A stretch of 64,000 nucleotides of DNA from Limnohabitans sp. (GCA_030158125.1 JAOATL010000022.1:1-64000); one strand, 5' to 3'; positions 18,000-28,015 are shown, counted from the stretch's first letter. The notes: generated by a model not told the origin, from the letters alone. Numbers and translations: made by a program.

Positions 18000-18789
18000 G
18001 GGGTGCCCCTTCTTGGTATGCGCGCCATTGCGCTGAATTTGAATATAGAAGTCCTAACATCTTGCCCCAGTGGTTCTTTTTTTTATCTTGATTCTGACGC
18101 TGCGCGAGCTGCACAGACAACCATAGCGATTGTGCACTCACAGAGGGAGAATCGTTCACCTCATCTAGAATTTTCTCTGCCTCTGAATCAAGTCCCAGCT
18201 TAATTTTGAGACGGGCTAAGGTCAAACCATCAGAAATGAAGCTTGGCTGGCGGCGCAAGGCTTCTGACATCTTGGCGTGGGCGCCCGCCCATTCCTCGGT
18301 TTGTATTAAACAATCACCCCAAAGCCATAGACTTTTGTCTCTGCTCAAGCCCTCGGAAAACTGGACTGCATTGTTAAATTTGACGAATGCAGATTCAAAG
18401 CGTCCTTGCTGACATTCAGAAACGCCCCAATTGTGGGAAAGAATGGGATTCAAAGGCGCCACGAGGCTGCTCATCTGAAAATAACGATCGGCCATGTCAA
18501 ATCGCCCCTGCTTCAAGAAAATAATGGCTTTCAAGGTCATGGCTTCAGGCAATTCTGGGTCGGCAGCCAAAGCTTTGTCAGCCTCCAACATGGCCAAAGG
18601 GTACATACCCGCTTGCAAGTAGGCTGAGGACAATGCCATCCGAGCCTGCGCACGTTCGCTTGGATCGGCTGCGGCGAAATTGCACCCAAATAGACACAAG
18701 GTAAGTAAAAGCAATTGACTTGCAAGTAAACGTAAACGCAATGACTGCACCACCTTCCCAAAGGAAGGTAGGGCTGAAACGCGGCGCAT
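17992..18789 (-). CDS. pilF: PilF/PilW-like tetratricopeptide lipoprotein
   Basis: PilF/PilW is an outer-membrane TPR lipoprotein needed for the type IV pilus secretin in related bacteria. The 265-residue product from the ATG at 18789 has a signal peptide ending in a lipobox-like LCLFGC (Cys36) and then TPR repeats (ARMALSSAYLQAGMYPLAMLEADKALAADP, AMTLKAIIFLKQGRFDMADRYF, HNWGVSECQQGRFESAFVKFNNA). The longer frame from 18831 lies in rlmN. The ATG shares one base with the rlmN stop (TGATG). Gene order rlmN-pilF-rodZ-ispG supports the name. The role in pili here is inferred from family and context only. Confidence 0.85.
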   Translation of the reverse strand: MRRVSALPSFGKVVQSLRLRLLASQLLLLTLCLFGCNFAAADPSERAQARMALSSAYLQAGMYPLAMLEADKALAADPELPEAMTLKAIIFLKQGRFDMADRYFQMSSLVAPLNPILSHNWGVSECQQGRFESAFVKFNNAVQFSEGLSRDKSLWLWGDCLIQTEEWAGAHAKMSEALRRQPSFISDGLTLARLKIKLGLDSEAEKILDEVNDSPSVSAQSLWLSVQLAQRQNQDKKKNHWGKMLGLLYSNSAQWRAYQEGAPHD

Positions 18790-19940
18790 CAGGCCTTCCC
18801 TGCGGACAGGCTGCTGGGTACGTTGACCCACTGAACCGGTACAGCACGTTGTTGCGCTATGCGCTGCGCCACATCGGTGCGGTCTTTGACATCACCAGCC
18901 AGTTGCCCGCAGGCCGCATCAATGTCATCGCCCCGCGTTTTGCGTATTGTGGTGACAAAGCCAGCTTGAATCAGTATCTCTGCAAAGATGGCAACCGTGG
19001 CGTCATCCGATCGCAACAAGCCAGATGCTTTGAATGGATTGAATGGGATGAGGTTAAATTTGCAACGCAAACCTTGTGCGGTATGGCGTTTGATGAGCTG
19101 CACCAATTGATGCGCATGTTCTGGCTGATCGTTCACACCTTGCAACATGCAATATTCAAAGGTGATGAAATCACGAGGCGCTTTGTCCAAGTAAAGAGTG
19201 CACTCGGCCAGCAACTCGTCCAACGGATACTTGCGATTGAGCGGTACCAAGCTGTCGCGCAAAGCATCATTGGGCGCGTGCAAAGAAACCGCTAAAGCAA
19301 CAGGACAGTCTTGCGACAAGCGCGTCATCATGGGCACCACGCCTGACGTTGAAACGGTGACACGACGGCGCGACAGTCCATAGCCATGGTCGTCCAACAT
19401 GGTCTTCAATGCCGGCACAAGTGCGTTGTAGTTTTGAAGTGGTTCGCCCATGCCCATCATGACCACATTGGAGATGACGCGTTCAGACTGGTTCAGGTGT
19501 TTGCGCAAAAAATGCTCAGCAAACCACAGCTGCGCCAAGATTTCTGCGGTGCTGAGATTGCGGCTAAATCCTTGATGCCCTGTTGAGCAAAAGCGACAGC
19601 CAACAGCGCAACCGGCTTGTGAAGAGACACACAGCGTGCCGCGATCATCTTCTGGAATAAAGACGGCTTCAACGGCATCGCCTACACCCACATCAAACAG
19701 CCATTTGATGGTGCCGTCTTTGGAAATTTGTTGCGAAAGAATGGGCAAAGCAGCCACATGGGCATGCACTTTGAGTTTCTCTCTGAGAGATTTTGCCAAG
19801 TCGGACATGTCGTCAAACTGAGCCATGCCGCGCTGGTGAATCCAGCGGAACAACTGGGTGGCGCGAAAACGTTTTTCGCCCAGCCCTTCACAAAAAACGG
19901 CCAAGCCTTCTAGGTCGAAATCAAGAAGGTTGGCCGTCAT
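18789..19940 (-). CDS. rlmN: 23S rRNA / tRNA adenine-C2 methyltransferase RlmN
   Basis: RlmN is a radical-SAM enzyme that methylates C2 of A2503 in 23S rRNA and A37 in some tRNAs. From the ATG at 19940 it has 383 residues beginning [36 protein letters not shown], the standard N-terminus. The frame continues to 19973 without family similarity. The Fe-S motif with three cysteines lies in [19 protein letters not shown]. The conserved [10 protein letters not shown] and the late [10 protein letters not shown] segment with its conserved Cys are also present. It follows ndk by 56 bases and is coupled to pilF. Confidence 0.96.
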   Translation of the reverse strand: MTANLLDFDLEGLAVFCEGLGEKRFRATQLFRWIHQRGMAQFDDMSDLAKSLREKLKVHAHVAALPILSQQISKDGTIKWLFDVGVGDAVEAVFIPEDDRGTLCVSSQAGCAVGCRFCSTGHQGFSRNLSTAEILAQLWFAEHFLRKHLNQSERVISNVVMMGMGEPLQNYNALVPALKTMLDDHGYGLSRRRVTVSTSGVVPMMTRLSQDCPVALAVSLHAPNDALRDSLVPLNRKYPLDELLAECTLYLDKAPRDFITFEYCMLQGVNDQPEHAHQLVQLIKRHTAQGLRCKFNLIPFNPFKASGLLRSDDATVAIFAEILIQAGFVTTIRKTRGDDIDAACGQLAGDVKDRTDVAQRIAQQRAVPVQWVNVPSSLSAGKA

Positions 19941-19996
19941 AGCGGAAGAATGTGGGTTCTGTACCGCAAACAAGCGCTGAAAATGTTCAGCCTGGT

Positions 19997-20422
19997 TTAA
20001 CGTGAATAAACGTTCATGCCAGCAAAGAAAAAGCCGATTTCTACAGCGGCAGTTTCAGCAGCATCGGAGCCGTGAACAGCGTTGGCATCGATGCTGTCAG
20101 CGAAGTCAGCGCGAATGGTGCCAGGGGCAGCTTTCTTTGGATCTGTTGCGCCCATCAGGTCGCGGTTTTTCAAGATGGCGCCTTCGCCTTCCAAAGCCTG
20201 GATCATGACGGGGCCGGAGATCATGAAATCGACCAAATCCTTGAAGAAAGGACGCTCTTTGTGCACAGCGTAGAAAGCTTCGGCTTCGCCACGTGACAAG
20301 TGCGCCATTTTGGAAGCCACTACTTTGAGGCCAGCAGCTTCAAAACGGGCGTAGATTTGACCGATGACGTTTTTAGCGACTGCGTCAGGCTTGATGATGG
20401 ACAGTGTGCGTTCGATTGCCAT
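19997..20422 (-). CDS. ndk: Nucleoside-diphosphate kinase
   Basis: Ndk transfers the gamma phosphate between nucleoside triphosphates and diphosphates through a phosphohistidine. The 141-residue protein is full length. The phosphorylated His117 lies in NAVHGSD, and the family segments [17 protein letters not shown] and [17 protein letters not shown] are intact. The ATG at 20422 follows GAGGAA at good spacing. It is the first gene of the array that runs to hflC. Its 178-base upstream region contains a TAGAAT -10-like hexamer (minus strand) and an AT-rich hairpin at 20459-20477. Confidence 0.97.
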   Translation of the reverse strand: MAIERTLSIIKPDAVAKNVIGQIYARFEAAGLKVVASKMAHLSRGEAEAFYAVHKERPFFKDLVDFMISGPVMIQALEGEGAILKNRDLMGATDPKKAAPGTIRADFADSIDANAVHGSDAAETAAVEIGFFFAGMNVYSR

Positions 20423-20458
20423 GATGAGATTCCTCAGTTTTATTTTAAAAAATGGATC

Positions 20459-20477
20459 TTAAAAACATAGTTTTTAA
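20459..20477. repeat. AT-rich inverted repeat in the ndk leader
   Basis: TTAAAAAC-ATA-GTTTTTAA, perfect 8-base arms around a 3-base loop, 37 bases upstream of the ndk start codon. With only one G-C pair per arm it would be a weak hairpin. A regulator site or mRNA-stability element is possible. Confidence 0.4.
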
Positions 20478-20600
20478 TGCGGGGTTGCACTTAAGCAAGC
20501 CCTCTATTCTAACCCGACCCGAGGGTATCCCCCAGAGGCGAAAAGGATTTGTAGGCCGATGTGACTGGTCGATGGGTTGCGCCAATCCGCCAGGTCTGGG

Positions 20601-21776
20601 TTATCGGCTGCGCCCACCGTTTCGGCGTGGTCCACCCGAGCGACCACCGGGACCCTGTTCTTTGCGCTGTCGACTGAAACTATCGGCCCCGATGTACCCA
20701 ACTGAAGTCTTCATGGGGTCGGGTTGCGCACCATCGGCTTTGCCACGACGTTGTGAACCTGCAGCTTGAGTGGGCTTCTTCGCACCAAAAGCTCGATTTC
20801 GAGGATTCTGCGTACGTCTCTCTGGCGCACGGCTGGGCTTAGGGGCGATTGCGTCGTCTTCTTCGCGCGCTGAACCAGCCTTGTTGGCAGCATGCGTGAG
20901 CGCCCGAATGTCGGCCTCGTCAAGTTCCATGAATGTGCTGCGACGCAAACCATGGGGCAACACCATGGCGCCATATCGAATGCGAATAAGGCGGCTGACA
21001 GCGTGGCCAACAGCTTCCATCATTCGGCGCACTTCGCGGTTACGGCCTTCCGAGATGGTGACGCGATACCAGCAGTTAGCGCCTTCGCCGCCCCCGTTTT
21101 CGATCGAACCAAATTGGGCCATGCCGTCCTCTAGCATGACACCGTCGAGCAGTTTTTGTTTTTCTTCGTTGCTTAATGCCCCCAAGACCCGAACCGCGTA
21201 CTCGCGCTCCAAACCAAACCGCGGGTGCATCAAACGGTTGGCCAACTCACCTGAACTTGTAAACAGCAACAAACCTTCGGTATTCAGATCCAAACGCCCC
21301 ACGGACTGCCACTTGCCTTGTTGAAGGCGTGGCAGTTTGCGGAACACGGTCGGTCGGTTTTTGGGATCATCGTGAGACACAATTTCACCAGCAGGCTTGT
21401 GATAGGCAATCACGCGTGCGGGTGGTGGATCAATGCGAACACGAATGGGACGCCCATTAACTTTGACTTGATCACCGAATTGAATCCGTTGACCCACGTG
21501 AGCAGGTTCATTGTTGACCGATATGCGGCCTTCCAAAATAAGCTGCTCCATTTCAAGACGCGAACCGAGTCCGGCTTGCGCAAGCACTTTGTGAAGCTTG
21601 GGCGATTCAGCTTGGGGCGCCAACACACGTTTGGTCAAGAGTGGTGACACCACGCCATCCGCCTCTTGGTCAAACTGTCCCGACACCACATCCTCAATGG
21701 CAATCGGCCGGAAAATATCGTGGTCGGCTTCTGTCATCGTCTCAGGCTTCTTCGGCACCTCGGGCAACTCAGTCAT
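20601..21776 (-). CDS. rluB: Ribosomal large subunit pseudouridine synthase RluB
   Basis: RluB converts U2605 of 23S rRNA to pseudouridine. The 391-residue protein from the ATG at 21776 has an S4 RNA-binding domain (about 60-105: [29 protein letters not shown]) and an RsuA-type catalytic domain with the active Asp in [11 protein letters not shown]. Other conserved parts are [10 protein letters not shown] and RIRYGAM. A 90-residue basic, Arg/Gly/Ala-rich C-terminal tail (ending [15 protein letters not shown]) is of the kind seen in betaproteobacterial RluB. The start overlaps the scpB stop by eight bases, a common scpB-rluB arrangement; the frame upstream to 21902 lies inside scpB. Confidence 0.94.
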   Translation of the reverse strand: MTELPEVPKKPETMTEADHDIFRPIAIEDVVSGQFDQEADGVVSPLLTKRVLAPQAESPKLHKVLAQAGLGSRLEMEQLILEGRISVNNEPAHVGQRIQFGDQVKVNGRPIRVRIDPPPARVIAYHKPAGEIVSHDDPKNRPTVFRKLPRLQQGKWQSVGRLDLNTEGLLLFTSSGELANRLMHPRFGLEREYAVRVLGALSNEEKQKLLDGVMLEDGMAQFGSIENGGGEGANCWYRVTISEGRNREVRRMMEAVGHAVSRLIRIRYGAMVLPHGLRRSTFMELDEADIRALTHAANKAGSAREEDDAIAPKPSRAPERRTQNPRNRAFGAKKPTQAAGSQRRGKADGAQPDPMKTSVGYIGADSFSRQRKEQGPGGRSGGPRRNGGRSR

Positions 21777-22524
21777 GGGGGGGGCTTTCTGATGCATCGG
21801 CAGATGGCGCATCGGTTTCACTGAGGTCACTGACCTCGGGCTGTTCTGTTGCATCTTCGGGCAGACTGGCTGCCACGGCCGCATCTGCCGCATCCGGCAC
21901 ATCGGGCACAGCTTCAGGGTCTACAGCAATCAGGGCATCGTCCAATGACAAAGTGGCTTGATTGGCGTCTTCGCCCGGTGCTTGAAGACTTGCCAAAACG
22001 GCAGCTTGGGCGTCCACGCTGGCCAGCAAAGGCAATTGATCCAAAGAGGACAAACCCAAATCGTCCAAAAAGTGACGCGTGGTGGCGTACAAGCCAGGAC
22101 GCCCCACTGACTCTCGATGCCCGATGACCTCGACCCATCCGCGGTCTTCCAACTGCTTCAAAATTTGGGTATTGATCGTGACGCCGCGAATGTCTTCCAT
22201 GTCGCCCCGGGTCACGGGTTGCCTATAAGCAATGATGGCCAAAGTCTCCATCACCGCCCGTGTGTACTTGGGTGGTTTCTCGGGATTGAGTCGGTCCAAG
22301 AAGACGCGAATCTCGGGGCGGCTCTGAAAACGCCAACCTGTGGCAACAGATACCAGTTCTAGGCCCCGCTCGGCCCAGTCGAGTTGCAACTCTTCAAGAA
22401 GTACTTTGAGGGTGTCTGCGCCTAAAGCGTCTTCAAACAACACACGCATGTCACGCACTGTGACGGGCTGGGTCGCGCAAAGCAACGCTGTTTCAAGGAC
22501 ACGCTTGGCCTGAGCCGTATTCAT
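21769..22524 (-). CDS. scpB: Segregation and condensation protein B
   Basis: ScpB is the winged-helix regulator of the SMC-ScpA complex for chromosome segregation. From the ATG at 22524 ([21 protein letters not shown]) it has 251 residues. The first 170 form two winged helices (family core [29 protein letters not shown] and [25 protein letters not shown]). The last 75 residues are an acidic Ala/Asp/Pro-rich tail beyond the usual domain. The frame extends to 22596 without similarity. No scpA lies in the window. Confidence 0.94.
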   Translation of the reverse strand: MNTAQAKRVLETALLCATQPVTVRDMRVLFEDALGADTLKVLLEELQLDWAERGLELVSVATGWRFQSRPEIRVFLDRLNPEKPPKYTRAVMETLAIIAYRQPVTRGDMEDIRGVTINTQILKQLEDRGWVEVIGHRESVGRPGLYATTRHFLDDLGLSSLDQLPLLASVDAQAAVLASLQAPGEDANQATLSLDDALIAVDPEAVPDVPDAADAAVAASLPEDATEQPEVSDLSETDAPSADASESPPHD

Positions 22525-22669
22525 GGTGTCAATCTTTCGGGATAAATGCGCCGGAAGCGCGAACTGACACGCACACATGGGTTGGTTGGGGACCAACAGG
22601 AGAACAAAGCCCCTGGGTGCGTGACATCAAAAGAATTCGAGCCATTCACATGAACAACTCAGGCCTGTC

Positions 22670-23692
22670 TTAGGCTTTTTCATTGTAACTGAGCGACCAG
22701 GCCTTCAGCAAATCCAAAAAATCCTGCGGCAATGGAGACTTGAAAGCTAATTTTTCGCCTGTGATGGGATGGTCAAAGGCCAATTGCTCGGCGTGCAAGG
22801 CTTGTCTTGGCATGAGTTGATTGGGGGTACCACCATACAGGCTGTCCCCCACCAATGGGCACTTCAAAGAGGCCATGTGGACGCGGATTTGGTGCGTTCG
22901 GCCCGTCTCTAAAATGCAACGGATCAAGTGACCCTGATCACTTTGGTCCAGCAGATGAAAGTGCGTCGTGGCAGGCTTGCCAGAGTTTTTGGTCAAATCA
23001 ACCACCGCCATTCGAAGGCGCTGCGCGGGATCTCGGCCGATTGGCAATGCCACCGTTTTTTGCTTCGGCCCAAGCCAAGGCTTATCGCTGATGGCCAAAT
23101 ATTGTCGTTTGACATCTCGTGACGCAATTTTTTTGACCAAGGCATCCATCGCCTGGCGCGTTCGAGCAACAACCATCAAACCGCTGGTGTCCTTGTCAAG
23201 GCGGTGCACAATGCCGGCCCTGGGCAAGTCCATCAATTGGGCATCCAGCCCCAACAAACCATTCATCAAGGTGCCTGACCAATGACCGGGTGCAGGATGC
23301 ACCACCATGCCAACGGGTTTGTCGATAATTCTTAAGTAAGCGTCCTCATAGACCACGCGCAACGCCATCTTTTCAGGCTTGAATGCTTGGGACTGGGGCG
23401 TCGCTCTTAATTCGATGGACCACGACTCCCCTGCCTTGACCTTGTAAGACGATTTGCGTACTGGCTCTCCCAAACGGGTCACCGCGCCGTCTTCCAAAAG
23501 TTGTTGCAAATAACTTCTCGAAAACTCAGGAACTGATGCAACCAACATTCGGTCAAGCCGCTGACCATGAAACTCGGGGGCAACCACAATGCCGCGAATC
23601 TCGACCTGAGGCACATGCCCCCCCGGATCGGTCAAGGATTCATCAACAAGATCATCTGTCTCGTCTAGATCTGAGGGTCTCGATATAATCAA
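22670..23692 (-). CDS. rluD: Ribosomal large subunit pseudouridine synthase RluD
   Basis: RluD makes pseudouridines 1911, 1915 and 1917 in helix 69 of 23S rRNA. The 340-residue protein has an S4 domain (about 42-100: GQRLDRMLVASVPEFSRSYLQQLLEDGAV) and the RluA-type catalytic domain with HRLDKDTSGLM, LETGRTHQIRVH and PLVGDSLYGG. The first 35 residues are an acidic leader. No ATG is available: TTG at 23692 is the first possible start and GTG 26 codons later is the alternative. It is divergent from bamD, with overlapping promoter space, the arrangement expected in this group. Confidence 0.94.
   Translation of the reverse strand: MIISRPSDLDETDDLVDESLTDPGGHVPQVEIRGIVVAPEFHGQRLDRMLVASVPEFSRSYLQQLLEDGAVTRLGEPVRKSSYKVKAGESWSIELRATPQSQAFKPEKMALRVVYEDAYLRIIDKPVGMVVHPAPGHWSGTLMNGLLGLDAQLMDLPRAGIVHRLDKDTSGLMVVARTRQAMDALVKKIASRDVKRQYLAISDKPWLGPKQKTVALPIGRDPAQRLRMAVVDLTKNSGKPATTHFHLLDQSDQGHLIRCILETGRTHQIRVHMASLKCPLVGDSLYGGTPNQLMPRQALHAEQLAFDHPITGEKLAFKSPLPQDFLDLLKAWSLSYNEKA
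23684..23689 (+). promoter_or_regulatory. bamD promoter -10 element
   Basis: A perfect TATAAT, 28 bases before the bamD ATG at 23718. No good -35 hexamer is seen at 16-18 bases upstream. It lies inside the first codons of rluD on the other strand. Confidence 0.5.
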
Positions 23693-23717
23693 TTTGGTTT
23701 ATTTCCAAGGTTGCCAG

Positions 23718-24515
23718 ATGTTGAATCACAGATTATCGGTGCTCGCGCTTGCGCTTATCGCCTCCGTTGCAACATTCCTCACGGGATGTTCAAGCACGCC
23801 CACTGATCCTACGGCAGCTTGGAGTCCAGACAAGATTTACAGTGAAGCACGCGATGAAGTCAATGCGGGCGCTTGGGATCGAGCCGCCATGCTATTCGAC
23901 AAATTGGAAGGCCGCGCTGCAGGAACACCTTTGGCCCAACAGGCTCAAATTGAAAAAGCCTATGCACAATACAGGGCGACGGAAAAGGTACAGGCCATTG
24001 CAACTTTGGACCGGTTTTTGAAATTGCACCCAACAAGTCCTGCCGTTGATTACGCCTTGTACCTCAAAGGCTTGGTCAACTTCAATGACAACCTTGGTCT
24101 TTTTTCATTCCTCACCAAACAAGATTTATCTGAACGTGACCAAAAAGCGGCCAAAGATTCCTTTGAAGCCTTCAAGGAATTGATCACCCGTTTTCCCGAC
24201 TCAAAATACAGTCCGGATGCACGTCAACGCATGACTTACATCGTCAACTCATTGGCATCCTACGAAGTCCACGTTGCACGGTTTTATTTCAGCAAAGGGG
24301 CTTACGTGGCGGCCATCAATCGCGCGCAACTGGCTATCACAGACTACCCTGGGGTACCCGCCATCAAAGAGGCGCTAGAGATTTTGATCAACTCTTACGA
24401 TGCATTGGGCATGCATAATTTAAAGGACGACGCAAAGCGTGTTCTGGCCAAAAATTTTCCAGCACAGCCTATGACTGAGCCTCAAAAGTCGTCGGCGTGG
24501 TGGAAGATTTGGTGA
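23718..24515 (+). CDS. bamD: Outer membrane protein assembly factor BamD
   Basis: BamD is the essential TPR lipoprotein of the BAM complex. From the ATG at 23718 the product has 265 residues: a signal peptide with lipobox LTGC (Cys24), then five TPR-like helical pairs (KIYSEARDEVNAGAWDRAAMLFDKLE; KLHPTSPAVDYALYLKGLVNF; FPDSKYSPDARQRMTYIVNSLASYEVHVARFYFSKGAYVAAINRAQLAI). Length and order are standard. An in-frame start at 23694 would precede the signal peptide by eight residues and lies near the predicted transcription start. Its last 47 bases overlap the end of the convergent dinG gene. Confidence 0.96.
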   Translation: MLNHRLSVLALALIASVATFLTGCSSTPTDPTAAWSPDKIYSEARDEVNAGAWDRAAMLFDKLEGRAAGTPLAQQAQIEKAYAQYRATEKVQAIATLDRFLKLHPTSPAVDYALYLKGLVNFNDNLGLFSFLTKQDLSERDQKAAKDSFEAFKELITRFPDSKYSPDARQRMTYIVNSLASYEVHVARFYFSKGAYVAAINRAQLAITDYPGVPAIKEALEILINSYDALGMHNLKDDAKRVLAKNFPAQPMTEPQKSSAWWKIW

Positions 24516-26532
24516 GTTGAGTCAAAGCCAAGCCAAATTCGGCTTCATTGCTGATTTTGCGCATGGGTGGCAAACAAGCCATCAACCGCTTGCCGTATGA
24601 CATCCCTGTGAGGCGAGGGTCACACACCACCAACACACCTGTATCGGTTTCACTGCGAATCAAGCGCCCTGCGCCTTGCTTCAACGCAACAGCAGCCTCT
24701 GGCACGCTGTAATCCGAAAAAGCACTTTTTCCTAAACACTCTAAACGTTGCGCGCGCGCTTCAACCAATGGATCGTTGGGGGGCGGGAAAGGCAGTTTGT
24801 CGATCACTACCAATTGCAATGCATCCCCCGGCACGTCAAAGCCTTCCCAAAAAGAAGCGGAGGCCACCAGCACGCATCCCAAACCACCTTGACTATTGCC
24901 TTCTCGAAAACGCTCCATCAAGCGTCGCTTGGGTCCTTGACCTTGCACCAAAATTTCAAGTTCTCCGCTGTGTCCAAGCGATGCGGTTAAGGCTTCGCCA
25001 ATGTTGCGCATGGCATTCAGCGTTGTGGTCAACACAAGGGTGCGACCTCCCAGTTGCTTGGCATACTTTTCGACCCACGTGGCAACGGCGCGCGTGTGGT
25101 TGACGTCATTGGGTTTTGGCATACCGGGTGGCACATAGATGGCCGACATCAACTCGTAATCAAACGGACTGGCCACTCTCAATTTTCGGGCATCGCTTAA
25201 GCCACAAGGCTCTGTGAACCAACGCATGTGAGCGTCTTCGCCCAGCGTGGCCGATGTAAAAATCCATGCACGCTGAGGCGGAGCGGGCTGAGCGGGCGAG
25301 ATTTCAGGCGCATGCGTTTGGTTTGTTTCAATGCGGTGAATCATGTGCGTCTGAACAGCACGTGAAATGTCAAGTGGCGACTCCACCAACCGCAGTTGCG
25401 AGCCCACTTCAACCCAACGCACAGACCCCTCAGTGCATGGCTCTTGAAAATCTTGCAATGTTGTTAATTGCAAGGTGACACGCTCATGCAAGCGCACAAA
25501 CTCTGGGGCCATCTCGCTGACAGTATCAAGCGCGGCCTGAGCTGCGTTCAAAGCAACTTCGAGTTGCGCCATGGCGGTCAGCCATTCAGCCGTTTCAATG
25601 TCATCGGGAATGGGCTCTGCCCAGCGCAAGCGCGAACCGGGCCTGGCGTGCTGTGCTGTCAGCCTCAGGTCACGTATTGATTTCTCAAGAACGCTGCAAA
25701 TTAAATTCCAATCGACCAAGCCTCTGGCCAATTGAACGCCCGCCCCCAAAATATCGCGCGTTAACTCTAACAACTGACTGGTGCTCAAATGCCGTCCCAG
25801 AAAATTGATGCCAATTTCATTCAATTGGTGCGCTTCATCAAACACCACCGTTTGCACCGAAGGCAAGAGCTCGGCCATGCCCGTTTCACGCACATTCAAG
25901 TCTGCAAAAAACAGATGATGATTAATGACCACGACATCTGCAGCCATGGCTTCTTTTCTGGCCAAATTGACGTGACAAGATTTGAAATGTGGACAAGGTG
26001 AGCCCAAACAATTGTCACGATTAGATGTCACCAACGGAATAACTGGCGAACGATCATCGAGCCCTGACAACTCTGACAGGTCACCCGTCCGTGTGGACTG
26101 CGCCCAAGTTTCAATTTTGCTGAGCGCATGGGCATGAATGCGCAACGATGCATCGTGGCTTTGACGCGCCTGCAACAAACGTTGAGTGCACAAATAACTG
26201 CCCCGACCTTTTAACAAGGCGACTCGGATGGGCAAATTGAACGCATCGATCAGCTTGGGAATGTCCCGAGAAAACAACTGGTCTTGCAAAGCCTTGGTGG
26301 CGGTAGAAACCAAGGCGCGCTGGCCGCTTAACAACACTGGCACAAGGTACGCGTAGGTTTTACCAACACCCGTGCCGGCCTCCACGACCAACTCACCACC
26401 GCCTGCAATGGTTTCCGACACTGCCATGGCCATCTCGGTTTGACCATAACGGGGTTTGAATTGGGCGTTGGCATGTGCAAGCACCCCCGAAAGAGTGAAG
26501 GCATTGGCCACAGTTTCAAAATAGGAACTCAA
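24469..26532 (-). CDS. dinG: DinG-type ATP-dependent DNA helicase
   Basis: This is a superfamily 2 XPD/Rad3-like 5'-3' helicase with an iron-sulfur cluster, acting in replication-conflict and damage repair. The 687-residue protein has the Walker A GTGVGKT (residues 53-59), the Fe-S cysteine set (YLCTQR, then NCLGSPCPHFKSC), the Walker B box DEAH (VVFDEAHQLNE), and late motifs SATLGED, VLVASASFWEGFDVPG and QGAGRLIRS. It resembles the DinG/YoaA branch. Its ATG overlaps the upstream small gene by four bases and its 3' end overlaps bamD by 47 bases. I saw no LexA box before this operon. Confidence 0.92.
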   Translation of the reverse strand: MSSYFETVANAFTLSGVLAHANAQFKPRYGQTEMAMAVSETIAGGGELVVEAGTGVGKTYAYLVPVLLSGQRALVSTATKALQDQLFSRDIPKLIDAFNLPIRVALLKGRGSYLCTQRLLQARQSHDASLRIHAHALSKIETWAQSTRTGDLSELSGLDDRSPVIPLVTSNRDNCLGSPCPHFKSCHVNLARKEAMAADVVVINHHLFFADLNVRETGMAELLPSVQTVVFDEAHQLNEIGINFLGRHLSTSQLLELTRDILGAGVQLARGLVDWNLICSVLEKSIRDLRLTAQHARPGSRLRWAEPIPDDIETAEWLTAMAQLEVALNAAQAALDTVSEMAPEFVRLHERVTLQLTTLQDFQEPCTEGSVRWVEVGSQLRLVESPLDISRAVQTHMIHRIETNQTHAPEISPAQPAPPQRAWIFTSATLGEDAHMRWFTEPCGLSDARKLRVASPFDYELMSAIYVPPGMPKPNDVNHTRAVATWVEKYAKQLGGRTLVLTTTLNAMRNIGEALTASLGHSGELEILVQGQGPKRRLMERFREGNSQGGLGCVLVASASFWEGFDVPGDALQLVVIDKLPFPPPNDPLVEARAQRLECLGKSAFSDYSVPEAAVALKQGAGRLIRSETDTGVLVVCDPRLTGMSYGKRLMACLPPMRKISNEAEFGLALTQLTKSSTTPTTFEAQS

Positions 26533-26888
26533 AGCTTGCCTTTGCTGGATGCCTTGTCCGTGAGTCTTTGTTGGCGTTCAAGTTCTTTCAACGTGCGTTC
26601 TTGCACATTGAGTTGAATTTCACGTTGATCGATAGGTTCGAGGTCTTGGTATTTTTGACGCCTGGCCTTAAACAAGCAATCATTGACTGCAAATTGCTGC
26701 CAACACGTCTTTGATGTTTTTTGAAATTCGTCTAAGACGTGCTTTTTTTCTTGCGCAATGACTGCTCTTTTTGCCTGAATCACAGCCAGTGCATCTGTTG
26801 ACGATTCAGTGGTCTGGGCATGTATCGTTAATCCTGCCAACATTCCAGTCAAGAAAATCAGCCGTAGCAAGAAGGATGGCGCTCTCAT
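26529..26888 (-). CDS. Small exported coiled-coil protein of unknown function
   Basis: I do not recognise a characterised homologue for this 119-residue protein. Residues 1-24 form a signal peptide (FLLRLIFLTGMLAGLTIHAQT), so it should be periplasmic. The mature part is mostly charged helix (about 35-112) with two cysteines in KTCWQQFAVNDCLFKARRQ. These could form a disulfide hairpin, followed by EIQLNVQERTLKELERQQRL. The C-X(n)-DCL-x(n)-R pattern recalls uncharacterised small proteins annotated next to zapE in Burkholderiales. It overlaps zapE and dinG by four bases on each side, so the three are translationally coupled. Confidence 0.75.
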   Translation of the reverse strand: MRAPSFLLRLIFLTGMLAGLTIHAQTTESSTDALAVIQAKRAVIAQEKKHVLDEFQKTSKTCWQQFAVNDCLFKARRQKYQDLEPIDQREIQLNVQERTLKELERQQRLTDKASSKGKL

Positions 26889-27982
26889 GTGATCTGGGTG
26901 TCGACTGTGCGATGCTCAAGGGCTAAAAATTCGGAAGATTGCATTTCATGCAAACGGGAAATCGTTCTGGGGAATTCGTGCGCCAAAGGACCTTCTGTGT
27001 AAAGTGCTTCGGGTACAACTTCTGCAGAAAGAATCAATTTAACACGGCGATCGTATAGAACATCGATCAACCACGTAAATCGCCTTGCTTCTGATGCCAA
27101 TCTGGGCGGCATCATGGGCACATTGCTGAGCAGTACCGTGTGAAATTGCGACGCTATTTCCAAATAATCGTTCTGGGACCGTGGACCGCCACACAATGCT
27201 CTGAAGTCAAACCAGACCACGCCGCCAGCTCTTCGTTTGCTGGTAATTTCGCGCGCTTCGATGTGCAAAATTGGATCTTCGTCATGACTGCTGGCCAGAC
27301 GATTGAATGCGTCCGCCATCTCAATGTCTGCGTCCGCGCCCAATGGACAGTGATACAGTTTGACCATCTCAAGGGTCCGGCGGCGATAGTCCGTCCCATT
27401 GTCTACGTTCAGCACTTCCATGCGTTGGTTCAACAAGGCAATGGCGGGCAACAAACGATCGCGGTGCAAACCATCAGGGTACAAGTTGTCGGGTTTGAAA
27501 TTGGACGTGGTGACAAAGCTCACGCCATTTTCAAAAAGTGACACCAGCAATCGGTGCAAGATCATGGCATCTGTGATATCAGCCACGTGAAATTCGTCAA
27601 AGCAAATGAGTTGATAGCGTTTGGCCATGCGCCGGCCCAACTCATCCAAGGGGTTGACAGTGCCCTGCATCAAAGCGAGCTCTCTGTGAACTTCGCGCAT
27701 GAACTCATGGAAATGCAAACGCGTTTTATCTTGAACAGGCACGGCGTTGTAAAAACAATCCATCAAGAAACTCTTGCCGCGCCCCACCCCACCAAACATG
27801 TAGACGCCGCGGGGCAGCTCGGGTTTTTTCTTTAAAAATCTGAAGGGACTCTTGATGCTCTCTTGATAAGCGGCCCATTCTTGTGCGCAGCGCTCCAAAG
27901 CTTCAACAGCACGCAATTGCGCAGGGTCTGCCTGATAGCCTCTGTTAAGAAGTTCCTGGTCATAGGCTGAGCGAACGGACAT
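26885..27982 (-). CDS. zapE: Cell division protein ZapE (AFG1-like ATPase)
   Basis: ZapE is an AFG1-family AAA+ ATPase that associates with the Z-ring late in division, mainly under low oxygen or heat in E. coli. The 365-residue protein has Walker A GGVGRGKS (64-71), Walker B LICFDEFHVAD, sensor-like TTSNFKPDNLY and the late FTWLIDVLYDRRVKLILSAE. Length is normal. It is the first gene of zapE - small exported protein - dinG, coupled by a four-base overlap. It starts shortly after the terminator of the odh operon. Confidence 0.95.
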   Translation of the reverse strand: MSVRSAYDQELLNRGYQADPAQLRAVEALERCAQEWAAYQESIKSPFRFLKKKPELPRGVYMFGGVGRGKSFLMDCFYNAVPVQDKTRLHFHEFMREVHRELALMQGTVNPLDELGRRMAKRYQLICFDEFHVADITDAMILHRLLVSLFENGVSFVTTSNFKPDNLYPDGLHRDRLLPAIALLNQRMEVLNVDNGTDYRRRTLEMVKLYHCPLGADADIEMADAFNRLASSHDEDPILHIEAREITSKRRAGGVVWFDFRALCGGPRSQNDYLEIASQFHTVLLSNVPMMPPRLASEARRFTWLIDVLYDRRVKLILSAEVVPEALYTEGPLAHEFPRTISRLHEMQSSEFLALEHRTVDTQIT

Positions 27983-28015
27983 GGGCGTGTGCTTTACAAG
28001 ATAGGTTCGTTGGAA

